Of a stretch of DNA of 64,000 nt, positions 1-12,110 are shown in pieces. Positions within the stretch are counted from its first letter, which is position 1; every line of letters begins with the position of its first letter. The notes under the pieces are model-generated. The model was not told the DNA's origin. It did not search any database and saw nothing but the letters and a program-made list of their open reading frames with translations. This stretch comes from Chlorocebus sabaeus (taxonomy: Eukaryota; Chordata; Mammalia; Primates; Cercopithecidae): assembly GCF_047675955.1 (NCBI RefSeq), contig NC_132913.1, forward strand, positions 71,915,236 to 71,979,235. The letters run 5' to 3'. The translations under genes and the position numbers were made by a program.

Positions 1-1355
1 TTTGTGAAGAAAATTGTTTAAGTTTTCAAGAATGGTAGTGAAACGAGCTAGAGCTAAATGACATAATTTGTATCAATATGAGTATTTTGTTTTTAGAAGT
101 GTTAATATATTATAAAGCTTAAGTAAATCAATGGAAATAAATAAGCACTGGAACAAAATTATGCATGTCAGAAATTTTTATGGAAATGTGAAGGAATGAA
201 TTAGATATTCATCATGCATGTTGAAGAGTATAAATTATAAACTACACAATATTGAACAAGTGGCTTAATAATCTACACAAGTAAAATGGACATAATTCAA
301 TATAAATTAAGTGTTATTTATAATTCTAACTATAACCTTAAATATGAAGAACACATATTTCCTCCATTCTGATCCTAAACTGTTTGGAAGATTGATAAAC
401 CTATTCCCAATTATTTACTCAAATTTTTCATCTTCTAATAATCTCATAACATGATTGATTATTTTAAGGGGAAATTTAGTATTTTTTTCTTTACTGTTTT
501 GCAGCTACAACATTGATTTCTCAGTTCGTCTTCATGTTCTTTAGCTGCATCATGCAGAGAAGAATAACTTGATACAGTCACTTGTGTCTGTTTCAATGCT
601 ATCATGTTTACATTATTCTTGTTCAGAAAGTATTTGGGACAGAGGGAGGCTTGTTATGGCAGTGGCTGTTTTATAATGCAATATTTTGTCTTTACCACAG
701 CTCTTGTAGGCATCACTTTTATATTTTATAGATTGTAATTAGGTGTTTTTATATTAATTAACTAATACAATAATTGATGTAAATATTTCTGAATGGAAAT
801 ACTTTAGAACTAAAAACCAGCATAGTATACCAAAATCCTGGAATACCTCTAAAATCTAATTATAATGATAATTTTTTAAGAGGCACAGCCTGGTATTCAA
901 AGAGTTTAACTTTCTTTAAGTCATAAATATAGAGAATTTGACGCTGTATCATATATATTTCAGAGATCTACATTAATATTTACACAAAGACAAACACAAA
1001 CTCTTAGTATTAAAGCAATCATTTAAATTACTGCAGGCAACACATTTCAGAGTTCTTAAAGATGATAATTCAAAGTTTTTAAAAGGTAGTTAGTACTAGA
1101 TAAGCAATATCAGATGACAATATGGAACTAGCATTAAAGATTCAATATTGCTGGTTTTATGTGATATTTTATGACCATGAAGATGCCCATGGGGATGCTA
1201 TAATATACAGGACACCTTCCCTTATGGAATTATGATACTTCTGTGCCTGTATCTCAGATTTTTCTGAGAAAAATATCAATTCTTCACCTAAGAAGCTCAT
1301 CTACAGAAAGAACTCATAAATGTGAGGATTCCAATTTGGAGATAGTAATTGAGTT
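1..1355. other. AT-rich stretch without recognised feature
   Basis: This stretch is AT-rich, has stops in all frames at short intervals and shows no repeat family that I recognise. No promoter-like or RNA-gene-like structure was seen. Confidence 0.6.
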
Positions 1356-1675
1356 ATCATATTAGTTTTCTCTTGCTGTATAACAAAATACTATACATTT
1401 AACAGGTTAAAATACCATACATTTATTATCTCACAGTTCTGTAGGTCAGAAATCTGGCACAGCATAAGTGGATTCTCTCTGTTCAGGGTCTCACAAAGCC
1501 AGAGGCAAGATATCAGAATGGGTCAGCTGTTACCTGGAAGATCTGTGGAATAAGCCTCTTTTAATCTCATTTAGTTTGTTGGCTGAATGCAGTTCCTTGA
1601 GGTTGTAGGACTGAGATCCCTATTTTCTTGTTGACAGGTCCCTGGGGGCTATTATCTGCTCCTGGAAGTTGCCTG

Positions 1676-1713
<38 letters not shown>

Positions 1714-2040
1714 CTCCTGAGGCCAGTCTCTATCATCAAACCAGAAAAGGGACATTGCATGAGTCCCTCTTGCACTTTGAATTTCATTGACGCCTCCTCT
1801 ATCACATCCCCCTGGCTTCCTTTTCTGCCTCCTCCTTCCACATTTAAGGACTCAGGTAATTACACTGGACCCACTTTGATAATCCAGGATAATCTCTCTA
1901 TTTTAATTTCAACTAATTAAATTTAGTTTCATCTGCAAAATCCTTTTTACTGTGCTACTAACTGTGGCTATAACATCAAAAATTGAAAATTATGGGAGCC
2001 AAAATTCTGAGTACCACAGTTACTTTCCAAAGGATATTTG
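1356..2040. repeat. Unassigned interspersed repeat, interrupted by a T36 tract
   Basis: The text reads like a common mammalian medium-reiterated repeat: TTATTATCTCACAGTTCTGT near 1420, then GATAATCCAGGATAATCTC near 1880, with a typical 'acactggaccca' stretch before it. I recognise the phrases as repetitive but cannot assign the family with certainty. A homopolymer of 36 T lies inside it at 1678-1713. The short open frames that cross the T/A tract (poly-Lys or poly-Phe) are artefacts of this homopolymer. Confidence 0.5.
1678..1713. repeat. Poly(T) homopolymer, 36 bp
   Basis: An uninterrupted T run, flanked by GCCTGCA on the left and CTCCTGAGG on the right. There is no Alu or L1 body next to it, so it is not the tail of a visible retroposon. 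Confidence 0.9.
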
Positions 2041-4083
2041 TACATTTGATACAACTGCTTTTTATTCAAACATTTCCTTTACCGAATAGCAAATACATAT
2101 AGAGCAATTTCAGTGTATAAGAAAACATAATTGAATGCAGTGTACATTTTATTGCAGATTTTAATATCATATATCATATTCGATTGTCTCAAAATAGTCT
2201 TATTAATTAGTATCATCATATATTCTTCATTCAGAATCTAGAAAAACAGATTCATTCCAAAGCCTATGCAAAAATACAAAAAGTATGTTACATTTACACA
2301 TACAGTATGATAATCTATTATACTGGATTCAAAATACATGTACTCTAAATTTTTAGCTAATCAAATACAACAGGAATAATGTGTAAATAGAAAAATACAT
2401 AATATCTATTATAAGAATTTATATCCATACACTTCATATTTTAATTATAAGCTGTAACAGTATTACATCTATGTTAAAATGATTTTGTGGTCACTTTGTC
2501 CTGCACAAGTTGTGTGAATGTTTTCTTATGATCAGCAGAAATTCTGAATTTCCAAATTGTGTGCTATCATCTCAGGAAAATTAGCATAAAATATAATTTC
2601 TGCTAATTAGCTAGAGGAAAGGGAGACAAATTAACTTGACACATTAATATTGCATTTATGGTATTTTTATCATAATGTGCATGTGCATGGGAAATTTATT
2701 AGTTATTCTCTCTGCATCAATATCAGAATTCACTACTTACAGTATCTTAACTGAGGGAAATATACGTGTGTAAAATACATTGCTACAAAAATTGAATTGC
2801 AGAAAACTGGTCATTTAGAAAATAGTCCCACAAGATAATTTCATGGAACATAGTTTTTGTTAATTACATCTAAATTTTGGTTTTGGTTATAATGAAGATG
2901 CATTTAACTTTCAAGTGTTTATAACGTTGAAGGTATAGAAAGGCAAATAATCCAAATTAGCCGAGAATTGAAATTTATTTTGTGGAATGTATTGACCTTA
3001 AAATGCATTGTATTGAGGTAAGAAACTTAAAAGAGTTTGACTATAATTTGAATTTTAGTACTTTATACTATATTTTAAATAAATGTTGCCTTTAAGACAG
3101 TCGTACTGTTTTTGCTAAAATTATTTATTGACTAGAATTGTATTTGTATTTAGTTGTTAAAATATACTATAATGTTTTCTTGGTCTTTTAAGATTCAGAT
3201 CTCATATACAGACTTTCATTAACTTTCAGTAACTTTATTTCTTCTCATAAACATTTTGCATTTGTGAAACATCAGTAAGTAATTAATGGTTTTTAAAAGG
3301 CCTTATTATTCATTTCACCTAGTTAGCCGGAATGTTAGATACTGTGTTAGGGAAAGATTGTCACACACATATTGACATATACTGATATATTTCATCTGAA
3401 ATTGTGGGCCAAGGATCTACTATGTCAAAGACATTATCCTACAAGCAATATAAATATAATTATGACATAGATAGAAAATTTCCCTCTAGGAAGATTACAT
3501 GATAAAAAGGACCTTTTACTTTTCATAAACATACTAGGAAATTTAGAAAATGTCATTAAAGAGTTAAAAATGTATATGAATTGTTTCTTTTTTCCTAAGT
3601 TTTATTTGTAACTTGATCCAGTTCCAGATACATTTAAATCTCAGTTTATCATTGCTAGTGTGGAGAATATATATGTTAATTCACATATAAGAGAATTCTT
3701 GTGAGAATTAAATAAATCTTTTTGTGTGAAAATTATTTAAAATTTCTGAATAGCTATCATATAATGTATCTAACCAAAATAAAAATATCTATGTTTTCAA
3801 AATATCTTCAAATTATTATTAAGTCTATTTCAAAATATTGAAAGATCAAGTATTCTTAATACTCATTGCGTTGAGGCAATGTGATCTTTTGGGTTGAAAA
3901 CTAATTTTCAGTATATTCTAGTTCAAGTTTTTTTTTGTTTGTTTGTTTGTTTTAAAGGCAACAGAATCAACTTTACAAAAAAAAGGGCTCTAGTTATCTT
4001 AGATGTAAATTTAAAAAGATTAATTAGGACATCCATAACAACTCAAAGGACATATTATTTTCTATGTGTTAATGTTTATTTTT
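2041..4083. other. AT-rich stretch, only a short (TTTG)n tract
   Basis: No gene or clear mobile element is visible. A short T9-(GTTT)n run lies at about 3928-3953. Confidence 0.55.
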
Positions 4084-4084
4084 A

Positions 4085-4315
4085 AAAATGTTTGATAAAT
4101 TTTAATTGTACATATTTGTGGCATACAATGTGATGCTTTGATATATGTGTTCAATGTGGCATGATTAAATAAAATAAATTAACATATTCATCACCTCACT
4201 TACCTATCATTTTTATGGTGAGACATTTGAAATTTACTCCAGAGGATATGTTGGTAAGTGAAATAAGCCTGACACTGAAAGATATATACTGTTTGTGTTC
4301 ACATTTATAATAAAT
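4085..4315 (-). mobile_element. L1 3' end fragment with inverted 5' segment
   Basis: From about 4088 to 4240 the + strand reads as the antisense of an L1 3' UTR (phrases such as TTTTAATTGTACATATTTGTGG and CATATTCATCACCTCAC). From about 4243 the orientation flips and the + strand reads as sense L1 ORF2 3'-end text (AAGTGAAATAAGCCTGACAC). This order, antisense 3' segment followed by a sense 5' segment, is what twin priming (5' inversion during target-primed reverse transcription) leaves. The element is short and old. Confidence 0.7.
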
Positions 4316-5664
4316 TACAAATAAAATGTAATAACCTGCTTATTTTTTGACAATTGCATTTAAACAGAACAGTACCATAGTTGATTATGTAGTTGAAATA
4401 ATGTTATTACTTCTCTCCACCAACAAATTATCAGAAGAAAATCTATGATTTTCTTTTTCTTCACAATAAAACTTGGTAGGAAATTTAGTTGCTAGAAACA
4501 ACAGGAGCCACTCAGAAGGTTCAAAAACTCTTGAGATATGCTACAGTGGGTCCTTGAAGAAAAGAAAAACATTTACTTCAAGAGATGTTTGGAATGTTAC
4601 ACTACTTGACTGCAATGATCAAGATTGTAGAAGATTAACCAAAGGACAAAGAACTTTCCTTAGTGAAGTGGCTTATTATAATATTATAAATAGCTAAAGA
4701 GAACAATATATCTACAAAGTCAAAGAGGAAATATTATGTCAGTGGAAATAATAAGTATAATTTATGAATTTAATTCATTAATGTTGTAAACAGTATTGTC
4801 CGAGAATTGGTGGGCCTAGAGACTACATTATGAGATCTGCCATTTAAGTTTCTTTCTTGGTCAGCGGAACATCTAAGTGACACCATTTTTGTATTTAGTG
4901 CCAGTTCTTCTGAGGAAATACTGAGCCTCATACCTGCTATTTCACATATTTCATACCCTCTTCCCTCAGGTTTGTGAGGGAGCATCCCCTTTGGTTGCTG
5001 AAAACGAATGTAACAACCCTGCTACCCTTCCTTTTTTGTGTGAAAAATGGTATTATGAGACAGAAAATATATATAGTGCTGTTTATATAGTAAAAACATG
5101 GCAGAGTCTCCAAAGAATACAATAACAACTCCTATATTCTTGTGGATACACTGAGAATATATATTTTTTTCTGGAAGTACAGCCCATGAGATGTTGAGTC
5201 TTTAGTAATTAGGTGACATATAAAGCACTTCATACAAGTGAGATTCTTCATAGCGTATAATTATTTATTGTTTATGGTTCTAATTGTAGGTTCTAAAAGA
5301 ACAGACACAGTTTCAAATCGTATCTTATAAGCCGTGTTTCCTTAGAAAAATTATTGAATTATTTTCTGAGGTTCAGTTTTCTCTTCATTTAATGACACTT
5401 GTTCTTATTTTAAAACATGAAAGTCACGACTGGCAAAACGTAATTTCTAAAAGTTATTAATCTTCTTTGCCACCCTGATTCTTTATAAATCCACTATCCA
5501 CATGAAACATTGAAAATGGCTCATGAGTAGTTGCAAAAAAAATTGAATAGATCCACAAATCACATAAATAAGGACACTATTTTCAAATGTTTTATGGTCG
5601 AAGATTTTAAAATTACATCAAATATCGTTAAACCATGTGTCAGTGATCCTCCTGGTTGACTTGG
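4316..5664. other. AT-rich stretch, possible MIR trace
   Basis: No gene is recognised. Around 5335-5425 the + strand faintly resembles antisense MIR (a 'ttattgaattattttctgaggttcagtttt' type of text), too decayed to call firmly. The short open frames near 4473-4697 (+) and 4770-5128 (-) match nothing I know and look like chance frames. Confidence 0.45.
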
Positions 5665-5722
5665 TTGCCACATCTCTCTCTCTTTCACACACACATACAC
5701 ACACAGATATACACACACTCAG
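5665..5722. repeat. Simple repeat (TC)n/(CA)n
   Basis: A run of TCTCTCTC followed by interrupted CACACA and TACACACAC units. Confidence 0.85.
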
Positions 5723-5999
5723 AATATTTTTTTCTCTAGTTTCAGCTTTTTAAGGACAAATAATAATTTGTGTTATTTTTATACTTGAGTTAATTACATT
5801 CATCTGACAAATATGAAGACTTTGTGAGCCAGTAATATTTTTCTTCTATTTTCTTACTAAGTTGTATTCTTTGTTAATTATTTCAGTGATTGTTTGTGAC
5901 TTTTAAACTACAGTAATGTTTATTCATATGAAAATTCATTTATTTTTCAGTAAGTTTTTAAAGATAGTTTAGCAGTGTTAAAATTCTAGCTTAACACTT

Positions 6000-7250
6000 A
6001 TTTTCGTGAAGTGTTTTGAAGATTTTTCTGCATAATTTTCTGGAAGTGTTAGTATTGCATGAGAAGTCTTTTGTCAGCCTAATTGCTATTCCTTTCTGTA
6101 TAAATATGCTTTCTCTGTCTGATAGCTCTATTTTTTTCTGTTTATTCTGAATGCTATATACTATCAGCCCAATGTATTTAATTGTTGGTTTGATTTAATT
6201 AACCTTTCCAGTACATGGTATGCATCTTTAATCAGAGTACTCCAGTTATTATATTTCTAGAAAATTCTCATTTTTTCCCTAAAAAATAGAGCTTCCCTAT
6301 TACACCCTTTATTTTATTTTTTTCTGGAACTTTATTAAGACACAAGTTAGAGCATGTCAATTTCAGACACACGTTAGAGCCTATTGACGGTTCTAACATG
6401 GTTTTATTCCTTTTTTTCTCTATATTCTGGGAGATGTACCATATTTTCGTTCTTGGATTCTGTATTCGACTGTGATATTCTTAGATATTATAGTGTCTAG
6501 TAAGTTATTTAAATGACTACATATATTTTTATTTACGAATATTTAACATTTTCACTTACTAGTCTATGCCTTTTTAATATAACTCAATATTTTCTTATTG
6601 GTTTGGATGCTATATTTTTCTTTATTTCTTTGTAGACTCTAAATTTACTTATTTTAAACCATTCAATATTGCACTCATATGTCTTTTAGAGTAAAGACAT
6701 ATTCTATCGTTTGTTTATTGAGTGTCTTTCTTTAATTTTGATTATTCTTGTTGGATTTTAGTGTGTTGGTTATAGATTCGTCTTGAATGGATAGGTGTCT
6801 GTGTGTGCATTTTTCCGCTCTCTTCCTCTTTGCCTAGTGGACTTGCTTTCTTCTTACCCTCTATGGTTCTCAATCTAACCAGGTTATACCATCTACCTGG
6901 GGCTTCTTTCCTGCAGTAATATTAGATATATTACAGATTTATTATCCAACCAATAATTCATTTGTTCAAGTAGTAATTACGGATGTAGAACTGGTTTGTC
7001 TGCCTCCCTAAAGTGATCACGTTCATACAATAAGTCAGGGCCCCAAGCAGTGATCAGTTCAGGCTTTTGAGCTTTTTTCTTGGACAGGATGTGCCACCTA
7101 AAGTTTTGTTTTGAATCAATGAGCCTGGATGCTTTTACTCACCATCTGTGCAGACATTATGTTTGCCTCTCTCTATCCACTTTCATCATATCTGCTCTTA
7201 TTCAAGGAAACTAATCTGTTTAGAACCTTTCAATAGTTTTATTTACCTTC
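6000..7250 (-). mobile_element. Old L1 fragment, ORF1/5' region antisense (L1M or HAL1 type)
   Basis: Between about 6000 and 6800 the + strand resembles the antisense of the ORF1 region of old mammalian L1 or its HAL1 relative: a 'tctagaaaattctca' block near 6260, a 'ggaactttattaagacacaagttag' type block near 6325, and an 'atattctgggagat' block near 6423. No reading frame survives. The text from 6800 to 7250 may be the 5' extension of the same element, but that is less sure. A 16-bp motif is repeated with one mismatch at 6338-6353 and 6365-6380. Confidence 0.45.
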
Positions 7251-8667
7251 TGACTACTGCTGGGCTGAATCATAGAGAACTCTAGCCAGGGACCAGTGGG
7301 AAGAAGTAGAGAGAGGCTGAATTATCTATTGCTGTGGATTCTTTCTGGAGTGGTTACAAGAGATTGGGGAGTCCCTGCAGATAGATTGGCTTTGTATCTC
7401 CACTGAAGTGACCTTCTTTGTATTATATGAACCTATCTTTTTAGGTTTTGGTATTTATGGTTCTCCTGCATACCCTAGAGTCTAGGGTGACTGGCAGCAT
7501 TCCTCTGGGGTACAGCAGAAGCCCTAGTGCTTTCTCAATATTCAGGAACACTTTGGTAATCAGTCCCTTTATTAAACTTGATATTGATTGAATAAAGTTG
7601 AACAATTTTGATATCTATATTCTGCCACTGTTTTGTCAATTGATTGATAAACCATCTTTGCAGGGCCACATTGGTCTCCCTTGCTGAACTGTGAACCAGT
7701 AGACCCACTTGTCTGTATCTTCAGATTCACATATCTCTTTGCTGTTTTCTCCCATTTCTGCCCAATGAAATACTTAATTCAGATTATGAGATTTACCATA
7801 GTGTGCTACTGTTCTTTTTCTAAAATAATGCATCTTTCACTGCTAAGTGCTTTGAGCAGGGGTAGAGTAAATCAGTTGTTCATAAGATTAACTTAAAATG
7901 TTATATGGGCTGATGTCTTGGTTCTCTTCACTTACGCGATACTAAAGTTTTCAGAGCAGGGGAAACTTAAACACTGCACCTGTGAGCTGTGTGTCAAACC
8001 TTCAAATTACCTAGGAAGCTGTTTGTAGGAGTGAAAATTAAACTAGTTCACCAAAGCTAGACTCAGTGATGGTACTAGAATTTCTGAAACAGCATGGGAA
8101 GAGCAGAAGTATGAAGATAAATAAAGTCGACTTTTGTACTATCTTTGCTTCATGCATGTGTTTTATGCTCTATGGTCCTAACAGATGCAGAAGTTAAAAA
8201 ATTAAAGATAAGCAAGAAACTGTAGATGAATTGGACCATGAGTCCAGAATCTCGCAGAAGAAACTGGAGAGGTCCTCAGAGAGATGGCTGATCCACTGGC
8301 AATTATTAGGCTATTTCTATAATATCCTTGCTTGCTCTGAGTATCCCATGCCCTAAGTTTCTAACAACTTATCATTTAAAATTAGCATTAGTGGAAACTT
8401 TTTCCCAGCTACATATATCCTAACAACATCACTGATCTTTGATTTGGATAAATTGTTATGTGATAAAATTATAAAATATATTAGCATTCATAAAATCTCT
8501 GGATTCTAGATGACAACCAGAAATTTAAGCATTTGAAATTTATTACATTTACTTTTTGAGTTTCAGTTGCATAGTAGTTTGGTAAGAAGGAGAATGACTT
8601 TTTTTTTTTTTTAAATGACACAGAAGGCAGTGATGGCATCTTGCCAGATGGGCAACAGATAACTATT
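7251..8667. other. Stretch without recognised feature
   Basis: Slightly more complex sequence than the flanks between about 7260 and 7560, but no repeat family or gene recognised. A 71-codon open frame at 7681-7896 resembles nothing known to me. Confidence 0.5.
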
Positions 8668-8783
8668 TCTTTTTTTCTCTCTTTCCTTTCTTTCTCTGTT
8701 TCTTTTTTTCTTTCTTTCCTTCCTTCCTCCCCTCCTCTCCTCTCCTCTCCTCTCTCTCCTCTCCTCTCCTCTCCTCTCCTTTC
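8668..8783. repeat. Polypyrimidine tract ending in (CTCCT)n
   Basis: About 115 bases almost free of purines on the + strand: TTTCTTTC-type text, then TTCC units, then pentanucleotide TCTCC units from about 8724 to 8780. It sits where the A tail of the adjacent antisense Alu is expected, so it probably grew from that tail. The long Arg/Glu-rich antisense frame here (8481-8831) is a product of this tract and not a gene. Confidence 0.9.
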
Positions 8784-9050
8784 TTTTTGACGGAGTCTCA
8801 TTTTGTCACCCAGACAGGAGTGCAGTGGCACAGTCTCGCCTCACTGCAACCTCTGCCTCCCAGGTTCAAGTGATTCTCTTGCCTCAGCCTCCCAAGTAGC
8901 TGAGACTACAGACATCCGCCAACATGCCCAGCTAATTTTTGTGTTTTTAGTAGAGATGGGGTTCATGATATTGGTTCATGATATTGGTTACTGGTCTCGA
9001 ACTCCTGACCTTGTGATCCGCCCACCTCGGCCTCCCAAAGTGCTGGGATT
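8784..9050 (-). mobile_element. Alu element (AluY/S-like), 5'-truncated
   Basis: Reads as reverse-complement Alu: GACGGAGTCTC start, CTGCCTCCCAGGTTCAAG, TAGTAGAGATGGGG, CCTTGTGATCCGCCCACCTC and CAAAGTGCTGGGATT. It stops at GGGATT, so about 30 bases of the Alu 5' end (A box side) are missing. A perfect 13-bp tandem duplication lies inside at 8961-8973 and 8974-8986. Confidence 0.95.
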
Positions 9051-9060
9051 GAGTTTATAA

Positions 9061-9235
9061 ATATTATCATAGGAAAAGCAAGAAAAGTACAGAAAAAAAA
9101 AAAAAAAAGATCAACGAAAGAAAGGAGAAAAGAAAAAAAGTAAATAAAAGGAGGAGGAAGGTAAGAGGGGATGAAAAGATGAGAAGGAAACAAAAAGGGA
9201 GGGATGAAGAAAAGAAGGAAAGGGGAAAAGCCAGA
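9061..9235. repeat. Polypurine-rich tract
   Basis: A/G-rich on the + strand for about 175 bases, including A16 near 9093-9108 and GGAGGAGGAAGG-type text, with few pyrimidine interruptions. Together with the pyrimidine tract at 8668-8783 it brackets the Alu. Confidence 0.85.
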
Positions 9236-10904
9236 GGCAACTTAATTATCATGTTCCTACATTTCTCCAAAAAAAGAGATAGACATTGCTTGTGTTTGAT
9301 ATTCCAATGTGTTTAATAACCCATCATTTTGTATGCTTTGCAATTATCCTACAGCTGCCCCTTCTCAATGTTATCCATATAGCTCAATAGTATCCATATA
9401 GCTTTTGTCTTTAACTCTTGTATCTATGTTGCAATTAAAGTTACAAATTTACCATATCTTGATAATCCTATTGCCAAGAAAGCTTTGCTGTGCTTTGCTG
9501 AAATCAGATTCAGCTTTGATGAAGCTTATTTAGAATAAATATTGCTTGCTAGAGCATCTAGTTGTCCAAGACCTATGAGATTTGACAGTATCCTGTTTAC
9601 TGATAAACTGCACTGTAGCAGGAAAGAGAGTACAATAAGTGTTGATTTATTTTGTGCACAGAACTTGTTTTGCCACAGCTTGTGAATTGCCTCATGAGCT
9701 GACAATCTATTAGGTATTGCTTTCTGTGTCTCTTCCTTCATTATTGCTTCTTTTATTGCTTTATGTTTTACTCCCATTAAAATAGATTGCCAAAGAAAAC
9801 CGGGTGAAGGGAAAACTCTAGTGGTAGCACCACAATTTGTAGGAAAATAAATGACTTTATTAGGTAAAACTGGATTTCTGCCACTACTTCCAAGGGCAGA
9901 CTTTAAAGAAAACTTAAAATGATTGTATTGAAATGTCTTATAGCAAAGTAGGTAATAGAATGAATAATTCCATTCTAAAAATCAATAGTTTGTCTAACTG
10001 AAAATGATTGTATTGAAATGTTGGTTCTGAATTTTTTATGTGCAAATGCAGAGATTTAAAATAACTCTCGCCATTTTCAAATGGCAAGTTTTTTTGTTGT
10101 TAGAAACTTGAAGATTTAAAATAATTTGTTATGACTTTGGTGTCTGTTCCCTATTTTTCTGTACTGTTTCACCTCAGTGCAACAGTTGAATGTCAAAAAA
10201 GTAGTAAAATATTACATTGTAGAAATTTAAAATATTTATGTCATTATCCCCCTTTTCTTTTAATTGGTTGGCTTAAGACTCATCTTGACTTAAAGTTGTG
10301 GAAACATAATAATCTTAAAGTATAACAGAATAAACATAATATTCAAATTTGTTTACAAGGACTAGAAGAAAAAGTATCACTATGACATATTATATGACAT
10401 GAAGGCTTGTAAATGAAGAAACACAAGCAGAAAACCACAAATAAAAAAGGGAACGTGATTTTTTGCAAAACAACATAATGACATAGGGAAACAAGAGACA
10501 AAATTTGAAAGAAAACTACATTATAAACAATAATGAAACTTGAGATTGTGTGAAATTAATTTCTTGATACCTAGGAATAATGAGAGGGTAGAAGTATAAA
10601 ATGAAGAGGATAAGGGAAAGGAGAAGGGAGACGAAGAGGAGAAGACAAATAGTAAGATGGGTATCACTGGAGAATATATCAATGTGAAGGAAAAAGAATG
10701 TTGATTCAACTTAAAAATTACATGATTTTCTGAGTTAGAGACCAGAATATAGGAATATAGATAATGTGAAGAAAAATTATTTTAAAATTTTCCAAGCCTA
10801 AGAAAAAATAGAACTATAAAATGTGAACAACTCACTGTTAAAAAAAATAAAATTCCATGTCAGTAACTTTTTAATTAAAATCATAAAGAAAAAGAAATAG
10901 TCTT
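9236..10904. other. AT-rich stretch with a spaced 21-bp direct repeat
   Basis: No gene or mobile element recognised. A 21-base sequence occurs identically at 9916-9936 and 10001-10021, 85 bp apart start to start. Confidence 0.6.
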
Positions 10905-11209
10905 GGCCGGGTGCGGTGACTCAAGCCTGTAATCCCAGCACTTTGGGAGGCCGAGACGGGTGGATCACGAGGTCAGGAGATCGAGACCATCCTGGCTAAC
11001 ACAGTGAAACCCCGTCTCTACTAAAAAACATACAAAAAACTAGCCGGGCGTGGTGGTGGGTGCCCGTAGTCCCAGCTACCCGGGAGGCTGAGGCAGGAGA
11101 ATGGCATGAACCCGGGAGGCAGAGCTTGCAGTGAGCTGAGATCTGGCCACTGTACTCCAGCCTGGGCGACAGAGCCAGACTCCGTCTCAAAAAAAAAAAA
11201 AAAAAAAAA
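10905..11209 (+). mobile_element. AluY element, full length
   Basis: Complete Alu with left and right monomers, starting GGCCGGGTGCGGTGAC and ending in a 21-base A run (11189-11209). The GAGATCGAGACCATCCTGGC and GGCAGAGCTTGCAGTGAGC segments are AluY type. The right monomer reads CTGAGATCTGGCCACTG, a variant close to forms seen in Old World monkey AluYR and some human AluY lineages. A short AGTCTT repeats on each side of the element, consistent with a target-site duplication partly merged with the A tail. Confidence 0.95.
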
Positions 11210-11324
11210 GTCTTATAAATGTCTTCCTAAAGTTTGCTTGTTAATTCATGAACATAAAATAATGTCAGTGGTCCATACCTACACACCACATAAAGTCATA
11301 CATTAATCTGTTAAATCTTATATA

Positions 11325-11535
11325 TGCCTTCATTATGTATATATGTATATGTGTGAACATGGCTGTACATGCACATGAATACATGGATGTATGTATTTTT
11401 GTAAGTATGTACTGTGTGTGTATGAGTGTTTTTTGTCTATTTATGAATGTATACATAGATGTAGATGCATGTGTATACCTACCTATGTGTATTCACACAA
11501 AGAGACATATGTTCATGCACACATATATATTAGGA
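11325..11535. repeat. TG/AT-rich low-complexity region
   Basis: Degenerate mixture of TATG, TGTG and CATG words (for example TATGTATATATGTATATGTG). The 107-codon + frame here (11335-11658) is Met/Val/Cys/His-rich because of the repeat and is not a credible gene. Confidence 0.75.
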
Positions 11536-11875
11536 ACATGCATGCATATTGAAATCATTGAATTTTTTTATATTATTGTTATTACTAATCCTATTATGAC
11601 TATCTTAAAATACTATTTTTACAACTACTGGTGTTATTTTCATATCTCCACAATATAAAGCAATAAATTTGACTTACTTTTGTGCACAGTTTTGTTTTTT
11701 ACAAAATCATGTGCATCAAACCCTAGCATTATTACATATTACAATGATACATTTTCTTTAATCTTCTTGCATATGTTTGATAATTCTTTTTAAATAAATG
11801 GTAAGTTAAGTCACTGCATGTAGAGCAAAACCTGAGATGCCTAGATTGTTTTGTTATGTATAAAATCTAAAAATG

Positions 11876-12110
11876 TTTGAACCTTACTATGTGCCAGATA
11901 CTACTGGGACTATTTTTTATTTCTTTAACTCACTGAATTCTCACAATAACCCTATTAGATAGATTCTTTTTAAATTTTCATTTTGTGGAAGAAGTAAGTG
12001 AGACACAGAAATATTTAATAATCTTCTAATGGTCTCACATAGTAAGTGAAAAAAATCAGATCTCCAACATAGTACCTTGTTTTCAGCATCTGTATTCTGC
12101 CCCTATTATT
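11876..12110 (+). mobile_element. MIR SINE fragment
   Basis: Recognisable MIR core order: TTACTATGTGCCAGATACTA, then AACTCACTGAATTCTCACAA, CCCTATTAGATAGATTC, a decayed 'gatgaggaaactgaggc' stretch and 'ctcacatagtaagtg'. Considerable divergence, as expected for this old family. Confidence 0.75.

Noticed and set aside
1567..1920. Frames with poly-Lys or poly-Phe runs
   Set aside because: They come from the T36 homopolymer.
8481..8831. 116-codon minus-strand Arg/Glu/Lys-rich frame
   Set aside because: The frame is a translation of the (CTCCT)n and TTTC tract and of the Alu.
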